NCBI GenBank assembly: GCA_963828385.1
Contig: CAWHEF010000002.1
Coordinates: 1-64,000 of the forward strand
DNA: 64,000 nucleotides
Direction of reading: 5' to 3'
Source of the DNA: Bog-756 sp963828385
GTDB lineage: Bacteria; Actinomycetota; Acidimicrobiia; Acidimicrobiales; RAAP-2
Part shown: piece by piece, positions 55,465 to 64,000 of the stretch
How positions within the stretch are numbered: position 1 is the first letter of the stretch
How the letters are laid out: each line of letters opens with the position of its first letter
Made by a program: the position numbers and the translations under genes
Notes under the pieces: generated by a model
The model's input: the letters and a program-made list of their open reading frames with translations, nothing else
Databases searched by the model: none
What the model was told of the DNA's origin: nothing

Positions 55465-57210
55465 ATGGCTCGGATCCGGGTTGCCGCCTGCCAGATCAAC
55501 ACCGTCGTCGGTGACCTTGACGGCAACGTGGAGCGCGTGCTCGCCTCGTTGGAGACAGCAGAGGACGGCGGCGCCGATCTGGCCGTGTTCCCCGAGCTGA
55601 CGGTGACCGGCTATCCCCCCGAGGACCTGCTCGGACGGCCGGCGTTCATCGTCGACAACGAGCGGGCGTTCGCCCGGATCGCCGCTGCGACCGGTGTATG
55701 CGCTGCGGTCGTCGGCTACGTGGCCCGCGACGCCGAGGGGCGGCTGGTGAACACGGCGGGCCTCTGCGCCCACGGTCGGGTGGTCGCCACCTACGTGAAA
55801 CAGCACCTTCCCAACTACGGCGTCTTCGACGAACAGCGCTGGTTCGTCCCCGGCGGAGCCGGGTCAGAGCAGTGCCTGGTGGCGGACGTCCCGATCGGTA
55901 TCAGCATCTGTGAGGACATGTGGCTGCCCGGCGGCCCCATGGTCGACCAGGCCGACGCCGGCGCCCGGCTCCTCGTGAACCTCAACGCCTCGCCGTACTC
56001 GCGGCGCCGTCGGGACGAGCGCCTCGCCGTGCTCATAGCCCGGGTCGAGGAGACGAGATGCCCCATCGTCTACGTGAACCAGGTCGGGGGCCAGGACGAG
56101 CTCGTCTTCGACGGAGCCTCGCTGGCCATGGACGCGAGGGGCGCCGTCATCGCCTCGGCGGCCCAATTCGTCGAAGAGGTGATGCTCGTCGACCTCGACC
56201 TCGACCTCGACGACACCGACGACACCGACGGCCAGGAGCCAGGACCCGGGGTGCGGGGGCGCCCTGTGGTGGCGGCCACACCCGGTCCGAGCCGAGCGGA
56301 ACACGCCCCCGTGCTCCGGCCGTGCTCGCCGTTGCTCGACGCCGACGCCGAGGTCTACGAGGCCCTGGTGCTCGGCACCCGTGACTATCTCGGAAAGAAC
56401 GGGTTCAGCGACGCCGTGATCGGGCTCTCCGGGGGCATCGACTCCTCCCTGGTCGCCACCGTCGCCGCCGACGCCCTCGGCCCCGGTCGGGTACACGGGA
56501 TCACCATGCCGTCGCGGTACTCGAGCGAAGGATCGCTGTCCGACGCCTTGGCGCTCGGGTCCAACCTCGGCATCGAGGTGGCCACCGTGCCCATCGAGAC
56601 CGCCCACCAGGCGCTCACCGGAACCCTGGCACCGCTCATGGGCGCCGACCCGGCAGGGCTGACCGACGAGAACCTGCAGTCGCGCATCCGGGGCGTCATC
56701 CTCATGGCCCTGTCCAACGCCAACGGATGGATCGTGCTCACCACCGGGAACAAGAGCGAGATGGCCACCGGCTACTCCACCCTCTACGGCGACTCGGCGG
56801 GTGGTTTCGCCGTGATCAAGGACGTCCCGAAGACCCTGGTCTACGACCTCTGCCGGTATCGCAACCGGCGGGCGGCCACGGAGCTGATCCCCGATGCCGT
56901 CTTGGTCAAGGCGCCCTCGGCCGAGCTGCGCCCCGATCAACGCGACGACGAGTCGCTTCCCCCGTACCCCGTGCTCGATCCGGTCATCGCCGGGTACGTC
57001 GAGGGCGACCACTCGCCCGACGACCTCGTCGCCGAGGGGTTCGACCGCCACGTCGTCGATCAGGTGGTACGGATGGTGGACTCGGCTGAGTACAAGCGCC
57101 GGCAGATGCCCCCCGGGGTCCGCATCTCGTCCAAGGCGTTTGGCAGAGACCGCCGCATGCCCATCACCAACCGGTACCGAGCGGCCGCGGAGACCTCCGC
57201 CATTGTCTGA
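55465..57210 (+). CDS. nadE: Glutamine-dependent NAD+ synthetase
   Basis: 581 residues. The N-terminal nitrilase/glutaminase domain (to ~270) has Glu in FPELTVTGYPPEDLL, Lys in VKQHLPNYG and Cys in GISICEDMW. The synthetase domain has the PP-loop GLSGGIDSSLVATVAADALG, GYSTLYGDSAGGFAVIKDVPK and KAPSAELRPDQRDDESLPPY. Ammonia from glutamine is channelled to NaAD. An Asp-rich repeat (DLDLDLDDTDDTDG) links the domains. Confidence 0.95.
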   Translation: MARIRVAACQINTVVGDLDGNVERVLASLETAEDGGADLAVFPELTVTGYPPEDLLGRPAFIVDNERAFARIAAATGVCAAVVGYVARDAEGRLVNTAGLCAHGRVVATYVKQHLPNYGVFDEQRWFVPGGAGSEQCLVADVPIGISICEDMWLPGGPMVDQADAGARLLVNLNASPYSRRRRDERLAVLIARVEETRCPIVYVNQVGGQDELVFDGASLAMDARGAVIASAAQFVEEVMLVDLDLDLDDTDDTDGQEPGPGVRGRPVVAATPGPSRAEHAPVLRPCSPLLDADAEVYEALVLGTRDYLGKNGFSDAVIGLSGGIDSSLVATVAADALGPGRVHGITMPSRYSSEGSLSDALALGSNLGIEVATVPIETAHQALTGTLAPLMGADPAGLTDENLQSRIRGVILMALSNANGWIVLTTGNKSEMATGYSTLYGDSAGGFAVIKDVPKTLVYDLCRYRNRRAATELIPDAVLVKAPSAELRPDQRDDESLPPYPVLDPVIAGYVEGDHSPDDLVAEGFDRHVVDQVVRMVDSAEYKRRQMPPGVRISSKAFGRDRRMPITNRYRAAAETSAIV

Positions 57211-57910
57211 TTCGCCGTCGTCCGGTCAGACGGAACATGAACCGGGGCTCCCGCTGCCGATCGAGGTGACGGCCACCATCGTCGGTGAGTACCGGTGGAT
57301 CGAGAACGCGCTCTACCACCTGCTCGGCCGGTGGTCGGGCACCCTCCCCATCGCCGCCGTCCGCCTCCATCTCGACAGCCAGAGCATGCGCCACGCCTGG
57401 CATGCGGAGCTCTGGGGCGACCGCCTGCCGGTGCGCGACGGGACGGACCCCGATGCATTCAGCCTGCCCTCACAAGCGACGGCGACGCTCTTCTCCGCCC
57501 TCGGGGACGAAATCGGGAGCCCGCTCGACGACCAGGCCGGAAGCGTCGGGCCCGCCGACGAGGAGTGGGAGGGTGCGTCCGACGATGGCGATGCGGGCGC
57601 CCCTGGTGCGCTGCCCCGCCTCGCCGCGCTCTACCGGGTCGTGCTCCCACGCCTCGTGACGACCTACGAGCTGCATCTGGCGGGAACGATGCGGGGGACC
57701 GACGGACCGGTGGCACGGGCCCTCACACTCGTGCTCAACGACGAGCGGGAGGACTGGAGGTCGGGGGAGCGGCTGCTAGAGCGCATCGTCGTCCGACCCC
57801 ACGACGTCGCCGCCTGCTACGGGTTCCTCGAGCGCCTGGAGTCGGCCGTCGTCGCCACCGGCGTCGGGCCCGGTCTGATCATGCTTCCCGAGGTGCTCCG
57901 GGCGGGCTGA
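57203..57910 (+). CDS. Uncharacterised protein between nadE and the sigma factor
   Basis: About 235 residues from a TTG overlapping the nadE stop; a GTG at 57,267 is the alternative. The sequence is mostly helical with RWIENALYHLLGRW, SQSMRHAWHAELWGDRLP and EREDWRSGERLLE; paired Glu and His in helices hint at a ferritin-like four-helix bundle, but this is weak. An acidic linker (DEEWEGASDDGD) splits two halves. I do not recognise the family. Confidence 0.6.
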   Translation: MSDSPSSGQTEHEPGLPLPIEVTATIVGEYRWIENALYHLLGRWSGTLPIAAVRLHLDSQSMRHAWHAELWGDRLPVRDGTDPDAFSLPSQATATLFSALGDEIGSPLDDQAGSVGPADEEWEGASDDGDAGAPGALPRLAALYRVVLPRLVTTYELHLAGTMRGTDGPVARALTLVLNDEREDWRSGERLLERIVVRPHDVAACYGFLERLESAVVATGVGPGLIMLPEVLRAG

Positions 57911-58145
57911 GCGCAGGTCCCGGGGTACCGTGAGGCGGCCGAAAGGCGGCGTCTCCGGGGCGCAGCCTGGGCCCCTCGCCGGTCTGAAGGCTTGACGCGT
58001 CCGGTAAACTCGCAACGCAGCAACCGTTGCAACCGAATGCGCCCGGGCCAGGGCAAGGCGAACACCGGAGTCCGAACACCGGAGTCCCACGTGGCGCACC
58101 CTGGCCGGCCGTCCCCCAGCCCCATTGGGGAACACGAAGGACCCG

Positions 58146-59090
58146 GTGAACTTGGCAAAGGAGCGTCTCGAACGAGACGATGAGGATCTGGTACGCCTGT
58201 ACCTGACCGACATCGGGCAGTACCCGCTGCTGACCAAGGATGACGAGGTTCGCCTGGCCCAGGCGATCGAGGCCGGGCGCGAGGCCAGCGCCAAGCTGGG
58301 TTCGGCCCCGAAGGGCCTCACCCCGGCCAAGCGACGCGAGCTCCGCCGCACGACCCTCCAGGGCGAAGCGGCCCAGCAGACCTTCGTCCAGTCGAACCTC
58401 CGGCTGGTGGTGTCGATCGCCAAGAAGTACCAGGCCTCGGGGCTTCCCCTCCTCGACCTCATCCAGGAGGGCAACCTCGGGCTCATGCACGCCGTCGAGA
58501 AGTTCGACTGGCGGAAGGGCTTCAAGTTCTCGACCTATGCCACCTGGTGGATCCGCCAGGCCATCACCCGGGGCATCGCCAACACCGGTCGGACGATCCG
58601 GCTCCCGGTCCATGCCGGCGACACCCTCGCCCGGGTCCAGAAGGCACAGGCACGGCTCGAGCTCAAGTACGGTCGCCCGGCGACGCTGGCGGAGCTGGGC
58701 GCCGAGGTCGAGATGCCCGAGGACAAGCTGGTCGAGGCCCTCCGGTTCCGGGCCGAACCCCTGTCCTTGTCCGAACCGCTCCGTGAGGACGGCGATGCCG
58801 AGCTCGGCGACGTCGTCGAGGACCGGTCGGCCGAGTCGCCCTTCGAGGTGGCAGCGGTCTCGCTGCTTCCCGAGGAGATCGGACGGCTGCTCTCCCCCCT
58901 CGACGAGCGGGAACGGGAGATTTTGCGGCTGCGGTTCGGTCTCGACCGTGGCGAGCCCCGCACCCTCGAGGAGGTCGGTGAGCATTTCAACCTGACCCGC
59001 GAGCGGATCCGTCAGATCGAGGCCCGAGCCATGTCGAAGCTCCGCCATCCCTCGTCGGATACCGGCGCCCGGGACCTGCTCACCGTCTGA
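58146..59090 (+). CDS. Sigma-70 family factor, principal type
   Basis: 314 residues: region 1.2 (DLVRLYLTDIGQYPLLT), region 2 (SNLRLVVSIAKKYQ, FSTYATWWIRQAITRGIAN), region 3 (GRPATLAELGAEVEMPEDKL) and region 4 (LTRERIRQIEARAMSKLRHP). It lacks the long acidic region 1.1 of RpoD, so it could be the principal factor or an SigB/HrdB-like group 2 factor. GTG at 58,146 is preferred (gaagga seven bases before). The 235-base leader contains a 14-base direct repeat (cgaacaccggagtc) near 58,058-58,086. Confidence 0.88.
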   Translation: MNLAKERLERDDEDLVRLYLTDIGQYPLLTKDDEVRLAQAIEAGREASAKLGSAPKGLTPAKRRELRRTTLQGEAAQQTFVQSNLRLVVSIAKKYQASGLPLLDLIQEGNLGLMHAVEKFDWRKGFKFSTYATWWIRQAITRGIANTGRTIRLPVHAGDTLARVQKAQARLELKYGRPATLAELGAEVEMPEDKLVEALRFRAEPLSLSEPLREDGDAELGDVVEDRSAESPFEVAAVSLLPEEIGRLLSPLDEREREILRLRFGLDRGEPRTLEEVGEHFNLTRERIRQIEARAMSKLRHPSSDTGARDLLTV

Positions 59091-59167
59091 GCGGCTCGTC
59101 ACCTCGTCTGAACGGGCCTGGGTCCGGGTGTCCACCGGATCAGTCGGCACCCCCGCACAGGAGCGGT

Positions 59168-59173
59168 TACGAT
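59168..59173 (+). promoter_or_regulatory. Leaderless -10 element of the micropeptide gene
   Basis: TACGAT, 7 nt before the ATG at 59,181. Confidence 0.5.
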
Positions 59174-59180
59174 CGGTCCC

Positions 59181-59255
59181 ATGAAGAAGCTCCTGATCCT
59201 CGCCGTCATCGTTGCCCTTGGTGTCGTAGCCGCACGTCGGCTGCGCCCGTCCTGA
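59181..59255 (+). CDS. 24-residue hydrophobic micropeptide
   Basis: MKKLLILAVIVALGVVAARR and a short end form one membrane helix with basic flanks. It resembles the front of actinobacterial DLW-39-type small proteins but lacks their DLW tail. The -10 element at the right distance supports expression. Confidence 0.45.
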   Translation: MKKLLILAVIVALGVVAARRLRPS

Positions 59256-59332
59256 GCCAGCATCGCACCTGAGCTACATCCGCACCTGGGCTACAGCCGC
59301 ACCCCTGAGTCCGGCGACCCTCGAAACAGGGC

Positions 59333-60121
59333 TCAGCGCCGTGGCCGGCGGGAGAGCCGCCAGGCGACGAGCGCTCCTGCCGAGGCGGCCACCATGACCC
59401 CGGCCGCTGTGGCGGTGACCGGCAGGCCGGGTACGCCGACCCGGTCGCGGAGCCGGACCGGCTTTGTGAACTGCAGCACCTCCCAGTCCCGCTCCCGGGC
59501 CACACGGGCGAGGACACGATCAGGGTTGACGACCGCGGGATGGCCCACGGCCTCGAGCATGGGCAGGTCCGTGTACGAGTCCGAGTACGCCGATGACTCC
59601 GCCAGGTCGAGCCCGTCCCGCTCGGCCAGCTCGACCATGGCGTCGGCCTTGAACGGGCCGTAGGCGTAGAACTCCATCTCCCCGGTGTACCGACCGTCCT
59701 CGTCGACGACGGCCCTGCTGGCGATGGCCCCGTCCGTTCCCAGGTGGTCGGCCAGGGGCTCGACGATCTCCTCGGGGGAGGCGGACACCAGGTACACCTT
59801 GTTACCCGCAGCGCGATGTGCCTCGATGAGGTCGAGGGCTTCGGCATAGATGATCGGCTCGACGATCTCCTCGAGCGCCTCCCGCACGATCTCCCTGATC
59901 TGGTCGCGGTCCCAGCCGGTGGTGAGCATGAGCATCGACTCGCGCACCCGGGCCAGCTTCTCCTCGCTGGCGCCGAGGTGGAGATAGATCAGCTGGGACA
60001 CGAGGGCCCTGGCCACCAGGCGCCTGTTGATGAGCCCGCCCCGGTAGAACGGACGTCCGAACGCGGCGATCGACGCCTTGGCGATGACCGTCTTGTCGAG
60101 GTCGAAGAATGCGGCGCGCAC
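59333..60121 (-). CDS. HAD-IB family phosphatase with C-terminal membrane anchor
   Basis: 262 residues. Catalytic DxD in AAFFDLDKTVIAK, motif II Ser in VYLVSASPEEIVEPL, and motif IV in SSAYSDSYTDLPMLEAVG identify a SerB-like HAD-IB enzyme. A hydrophobic stretch near residues 232-255 followed by Arg-rich end suggests a membrane anchor. Substrate unknown, possibly a phospholipid or phosphoserine-like monoester. Confidence 0.85.
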   Translation of the reverse strand: MRAAFFDLDKTVIAKASIAAFGRPFYRGGLINRRLVARALVSQLIYLHLGASEEKLARVRESMLMLTTGWDRDQIREIVREALEEIVEPIIYAEALDLIEAHRAAGNKVYLVSASPEEIVEPLADHLGTDGAIASRAVVDEDGRYTGEMEFYAYGPFKADAMVELAERDGLDLAESSAYSDSYTDLPMLEAVGHPAVVNPDRVLARVARERDWEVLQFTKPVRLRDRVGVPGLPVTATAAGVMVAASAGALVAWRLSRRPRR

Positions 60122-60142
60122 GGTTCAGCGGTGTTCCGGCCC

Positions 60143-60805
60143 TCAGGGTCCCACCAGGAGCTGCTGCACCTCGCCCTCGGCATCGGATGTCACGAGTGCG
60201 AGCACCTCGTCGCCCACCGCAAGGCGGGTGTCGCCTCTCGGGACGATGAGACGGTCGTCGCGCACGACGGCGACGACCGTCGCCTCCCTCGGCACCCTGA
60301 GCTCTACGAGCGACTGGCCCGCCGCTGGCGAATCGTCGGCCAGCGTGACCTCGACGAGGTGGGCGTTGCCGCCTTCGAACCGCAGCAGACGGACGAGGCT
60401 CCCCACCGAGACGGCTTCTTCGACCAGGGCGGTGAGAAGTTGCGGGGTGGACACCGAGACGTCGACCCCCCATCCCTCGTTGAACAGCCACTGGTTCTTC
60501 GGGTGGTTCACCCGGGCGACGACGCGCGGCACGGCGAACTCCTGTTTGGCCAGGAGCGAGATGACGAGGTTGTCCTCGTCGTCGCCGGTGGCGGCCACGA
60601 CCACGTCCACCGTGCTCAACCCGGCCGAGTGCAGCGAGGAGACCTCACAGGCGTCGGCCACGACCCAGGTGATGTCGATGTCGTCATGGATGCGTAGGAC
60701 GACGTCGGGGTCCTTCTCGATGAGGAGGACGTCGTGACCGCCGTCATGGAGGTCCGAGGCGATGGCGGTCCCCACGTTCCCCGCCCCGGCGATGGCGACC
60801 TTCAC
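60143..60805 (-). CDS. TrkA-type potassium uptake regulator (second)
   Basis: 220 residues: RCK-N domain with MKVAIAGAGNVGTAIASDL and LLIEKDP, RCK-C domain with PREATVVAVVRDDRLIVPRG. Binds NAD(H) and gates a potassium transporter. The ATG overlaps the stop of the upstream TrkA by four bases. Mycobacteria have the same pair (ceoB-ceoC) beside an APC-type permease. Confidence 0.9.
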   Translation of the reverse strand: MKVAIAGAGNVGTAIASDLHDGGHDVLLIEKDPDVVLRIHDDIDITWVVADACEVSSLHSAGLSTVDVVVAATGDDEDNLVISLLAKQEFAVPRVVARVNHPKNQWLFNEGWGVDVSVSTPQLLTALVEEAVSVGSLVRLLRFEGGNAHLVEVTLADDSPAAGQSLVELRVPREATVVAVVRDDRLIVPRGDTRLAVGDEVLALVTSDAEGEVQQLLVGP

Positions 60806-61530
60806 CCGGGCCCCTGCCGGCTCAGGCGTTCGGCCGACGGGGCATTGTCACGACCGGGATCCGTGACTGCGCCAGCACCGGACCCGGACACGGCCGCCGG
60901 CCCGTCCACACTCCGGTGGCCGCTCTCGGTCACCATGAGATGGAGGACGTCCCCCTCCTGACCGACCAGGTCGGAGAAGTCGAGCCGGGCGACGCCCCCC
61001 CGGGTGACGGCCACGATCACGACGTCGCCCGTCGACACCTCGCCGAGCCGCTTGCCCGCCCATGACTCGGGCAGCTCGCGCTCGACGAGCGTGAGGGTCC
61101 CGGTCGGGTCGGTCCACTCGGCCTGCTCCTCCCCGGGAACGAGGCGGCGGCGCACCTGGTCGATGGTCCAAGAGACGGTGGCGACCGTCGGGATGCCGAG
61201 CCGGAGGTAGATCTGGGCCCGTCTCGGGTCGTAGATGCGGGCGACGACGTTCGGGATCTCGTAGGTCTCCCGGGCGATGCGTGCGGTCAGGATGTTCGTG
61301 TTGTCGCCGCTCGTGACGGCGGCGAGCGAGGTCGCCTCCGATGCCCGGGCCCGGTCGAGGTCGTCACGGTCGAAGCCCGAACCGACCACCTTCATGCCCG
61401 GCCAATCGGGGGGGAGCCGGCGGAAGGCCTTGGCGTTGCGGTCGATGATGGCAACGGTGTTCCCCTGCTCGAGCAAGCCGACCCCGAGGCCCGACCCGAC
61501 CCTTCCGCACCCCACGATGACGATGTGCAC
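60802..61530 (-). CDS. TrkA-type potassium uptake regulator (first)
   Basis: 242 residues: VHIVIVGCGRVGSGLGVGL (Rossmann loop), AIIDRNAKAFRRLP, GDNTNILTARIARE, VVARIYDPRRAQIYLRLG, then an RCK-C domain. GTG at 61,530 begins exactly at the family's usual start; the 28 upstream codons look non-coding. A Ser/Ala-rich tail ends it. Coupled to the second TrkA. Confidence 0.88.
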   Translation of the reverse strand: MHIVIVGCGRVGSGLGVGLLEQGNTVAIIDRNAKAFRRLPPDWPGMKVVGSGFDRDDLDRARASEATSLAAVTSGDNTNILTARIARETYEIPNVVARIYDPRRAQIYLRLGIPTVATVSWTIDQVRRRLVPGEEQAEWTDPTGTLTLVERELPESWAGKRLGEVSTGDVVIVAVTRGGVARLDFSDLVGQEGDVLHLMVTESGHRSVDGPAAVSGSGAGAVTDPGRDNAPSAERLSRQGPG

Positions 61531-61685
61531 CCGGACAATGCAAACACGGCCATCCGTCCGCCACAACTCAACCGGCGACCCGGACCACTGCCCACCGGCG
61601 CCACCTTCCGCCACGACGCACCGCCGCCTCCGGCGGAGGCCTCGGCCACGGCGGAGGGTGAGGGGACCCGTGGTTTACTGTGCGC

Positions 61686-64000
61686 GTGGACTCATCGGGC
61701 ACCGGCGACAGGCGTCCGCCCGGGCCGCCGGCCGACGGCGAACCTCGCCGGCCTGTCGGAGTCCGCACGCCCCCCGACAGCACCGATCGGGCCACCGGTG
61801 ACCGGGGCCCCGTAGGTCGGGATCCCGACGACGGCTCCCGACCCGGGATGGGCGAAGGGCTCGATGTCACCGCCACCGCCGTCGCCGGCCAGCCGGGTCG
61901 TCTGCGACCCTCCGCCGCCAAGGTCGCCAGCCTCGAGCTTCCCGAGTCGCTCCGCTACCGGCTCAAGAACCGGCTGCTCGGTCCGCCGCTCGTCAACGAG
62001 CAGCTCACCGGGCAGCGGCTGGGCCGGCCGAGCGCTCTCGGCGTGCTGGCCCCTGACTGCATCTCGTCCTCGGCCTACGGCACCGAGGAGATGCTCACCC
62101 AGCTCGTGCCGATCGTCGGCCTCGCCGCCTTCGCATTGGTGGTCCCGGTCACCTTCGCCATCCTCGGCGTGCTGCTCTTCGTCACCCTGTCCTATCTCGA
62201 TGTCATCCGGCTCTACACCCAGGCCGGCGGGTCCTATGTGGTGGCGAGGGACAACTTCGGACCGAAGATCGCCCAGATCGCTGCGGTGGCGCTCCTCATC
62301 GACTACACGGTGACCGTGGCCGTGCAGACGGCGGCGGGCACGGCGGCACTGACGAGCGCCTTCCCATCTCTCGTGGGGGCGACGGTCCCGATCACCGTTG
62401 GTGTCGTCCTACTCCTCCTCTTCGGCAACCTCCGGGGCATCCGGGAAGCGGGCAAGACGTTCGCCTTCCCGACCTACTTCTTCGTCGTCAGTCTGGCGTT
62501 GGTCATCGTGGTCGGCTACATCCGCGCCGCTCTCGGGACGCTACATGTCCACTCCGTTCACCAAGCCGGCACGGTGGCGATCGGCCATCCCGGCTCGGGG
62601 CTCCTCTACGGTGCCTCGTTCATCATCATCCTGCGCTCGTTCGCCAACGGCGGGTCGTCGCTCACCGGACTCGAAGCGATCTCCAACGGTGTGGCCACCT
62701 TCCGCGAGCCGGCGAGCATCAACGCCCGCCAGACCCTCGTCGTGATGAGCTCGATCCTCGCCTTCCTCGTGCTCGGGGTGACGCTGCTCGCCCACTGGAC
62801 CCACGCCGTCCCCTACGAAGCGGGGTCACCCACCGTCGTCTCCCAGGAGGTCGAGTACGTCCTCGGCACCGGCCCGATCGGCAAGATCCTCTACTACGTC
62901 GTCCAGTTCGCCACCATGCTCATCCTCTACACGGGGGGGAACACGAGCTTCAACGGCTTCCCGTTCCTCGCCAGCTACGTGGCCACGGACAAGTACCTGC
63001 CCAAGCAGCTGACCCGACGGGGGCACCGCCTCGCCTTCTCCAACGGGATCATCGTCCTCACCATCGTGGCCATCGCCCTTCTCGTCGTGACCCGGGCGAG
63101 AGTCTCGAGCCTGGTGGCCCTGTACGCCATCGGTGTCTTCACCGGGTTCGCAATGGCCGGATCGGGCATGGTCAAGCACCACTTCGACCACCGGGAGGGC
63201 CACTGGCGAGCGGGTGTCGCGCTGAACGGAGTCTCGGCCGTCCTCACCGCCATCGTCGTCCTCATCTTCGCCACCGTGAAGTTCACCGAGGGGGCGTGGG
63301 TGGTGGTCATCGTCGGGCCGCTCATGTTCGTGGGCCTGCTGCGCCTGCACCGCCAGTACATCACCGAGGACAGCGAGCTCGAGCAGGGGGCCACCGAGGC
63401 GGCGGAGGCCCCCGTCCTCCAGCACCAGATCGTCATCGTGCTCATCGACCGTCTCGATATGGCGGTGGCCCGGGCCCTGCAGTACGCCAGGACGCTCCAT
63501 CCCGACGAGGTCCGTGCCGTCCACTTCGCCATCGACCCCAGAGAGACGGAACGGCTCGAGCACGACTGGCGGCGGCTCGGACTCTCCCGGCTGCCCCTCG
63601 ACGTCGAGGAGTGCGAGGACCGCCGGCTGACCCGCTCCACGTTGGAGCTGGCCGCCGAGGCGGTGGCCGACGGACAGACCGAGCTCACCATTCTGCTCCC
63701 CCGTCGCGGATTCTCGTCGGGTTGGCAGCGGTTCCTGCACGACGCCACCGCCGATCACATCGCCGACGCCGTCGGCCAGCTCGCCCACGTCAACGCTACG
63801 GTCGTCCCCTACCAGCTGACGGGTTCGGCCAAGCGCAGGGCGTGGCGGAGGAGGATGGCCCAGACGACCGTCCCCGACAAAGGGGGGAAGACGGCCGGCC
63901 GGGGGACCGGCCGTGCCGCCGGGCGGGCAGCCGGGCGCGAGGCGGCCAAGGTCGCCTATGAGCGCAAGGCGTTCGGGGACAAGCTGCGGGGAGCGACACC
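61686..64000 (+). CDS. KimA-like potassium/proton symporter of the APC family (3' end outside window)
   Basis: One open frame of over 770 codons running off the window. After a ~75-residue Pro/Asp-rich front come about twelve membrane helices with KimA/YdaO-like blocks: LAPDCISSSAYGTEEML, LLIDYTVTVAVQTAAGT, NLRGIREAG, LTGLEAISNGVATF, LAFSNGIIVLT. A soluble C-terminal domain follows (~560 on: VIVLIDRLDMAVARALQYA). KimA imports K+ and is often controlled by c-di-AMP. The GTG at 61,686 is uncertain; an ATG at 61,848 is the alternative. Divergent from the trkA pair. Confidence 0.85.
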   Translation, partial: MDSSGTGDRRPPGPPADGEPRRPVGVRTPPDSTDRATGDRGPVGRDPDDGSRPGMGEGLDVTATAVAGQPGRLRPSAAKVASLELPESLRYRLKNRLLGPPLVNEQLTGQRLGRPSALGVLAPDCISSSAYGTEEMLTQLVPIVGLAAFALVVPVTFAILGVLLFVTLSYLDVIRLYTQAGGSYVVARDNFGPKIAQIAAVALLIDYTVTVAVQTAAGTAALTSAFPSLVGATVPITVGVVLLLLFGNLRGIREAGKTFAFPTYFFVVSLALVIVVGYIRAALGTLHVHSVHQAGTVAIGHPGSGLLYGASFIIILRSFANGGSSLTGLEAISNGVATFREPASINARQTLVVMSSILAFLVLGVTLLAHWTHAVPYEAGSPTVVSQEVEYVLGTGPIGKILYYVVQFATMLILYTGGNTSFNGFPFLASYVATDKYLPKQLTRRGHRLAFSNGIIVLTIVAIALLVVTRARVSSLVALYAIGVFTGFAMAGSGMVKHHFDHREGHWRAGVALNGVSAVLTAIVVLIFATVKFTEGAWVVVIVGPLMFVGLLRLHRQYITEDSELEQGATEAAEAPVLQHQIVIVLIDRLDMAVARALQYARTLHPDEVRAVHFAIDPRETERLEHDWRRLGLSRLPLDVEECEDRRLTRSTLELAAEAVADGQTELTILLPRRGFSSGWQRFLHDATADHIADAVGQLAHVNATVVPYQLTGSAKRRAWRRRMAQTTVPDKGGKTAGRGTGRAAGRAAGREAAKVAYERKAFGDKLRGAT

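Noticed and set aside
57992..58010. TTGACG and TAAACT as a sigma-factor-gene promoter
   Set aside because: They are only 7 bases apart, too close to be paired -35 and -10 boxes; TAAACT alone may be a -10.

Overview
The window joins two unrelated pieces of DNA. Bases 1 to about 15,800 look like a non-actinobacterial, Acidobacteria-type chromosome (that lineage is an inference). They carry housekeeping genes dnaB, alr, radA, a secreted amidohydrolase, a PIN-TRAM gene, plsC, ispD, ispF, gltX and rlmB, then the classic block tRNA-Thr, Tyr, Gly, Thr, tuf, rpmG, tRNA-Trp, secE, nusG, rplK. Almost every gene here is broken by single-base indels although the protein motifs stay intact when frames are spliced. 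That reads as uncorrected sequence rather than gene decay. rplK stops abruptly near 15,800, and what follows is clean, high-GC actinobacterial DNA (Acidimicrobiia-like), so I read the join as an assembly chimera.

Bases 16,203-36,014 are an integrative element inserted in a tRNA-Pro(CGG) gene and bounded by a 46-bp direct repeat. At its right end sits a RepSA-like rolling-circle initiator, an excisionase and a tyrosine integrase, the core module of actinomycete integrative elements such as pSAM2. No FtsK/TraB-type DNA translocase is visible. Cargo, left to right: an MntA/HepT toxin-antitoxin pair, a lipoprotein, a polytopic membrane protein, a large RHS/YD-repeat toxin gene preceded by a run of 11 G, small RHS-tail companion genes, and a nest of transposons. 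The nest holds two IS21-like fragments, a broken IS110-family transposase, and an intact three-gene tyrosine-recombinase transposon. That transposon (27,932-31,089) has translationally coupled genes and twin-repeat ends, with a degraded relative beside it.

Bases 36,048-64,000 are well-preserved actinobacterial chromosome: a CorC-like CBS protein, a response regulator, a GET3/ArsA ATPase pair divergent from a WhiB regulator, a disulfide-forming set (VKOR plus two DUF929 thioredoxin-like proteins), an alpha/beta hydrolase, a NUDIX hydrolase, Mrp and ErpA for Fe-S delivery, and a condensed 2Fe-2S/molybdopterin hydroxylase-like fusion. After these come RidA, a nitrogen-assimilation cluster (GlnR-like regulator, two glutamine synthetases, NAD synthetase), a principal-type sigma factor, and a potassium cluster (two TrkA proteins divergent from a KimA-like permease that runs off the end).

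Many actinobacterial genes have a TAnnnT hexamer only 6-8 nt before the start codon, which suggests widespread leaderless transcription and helped choose starts.
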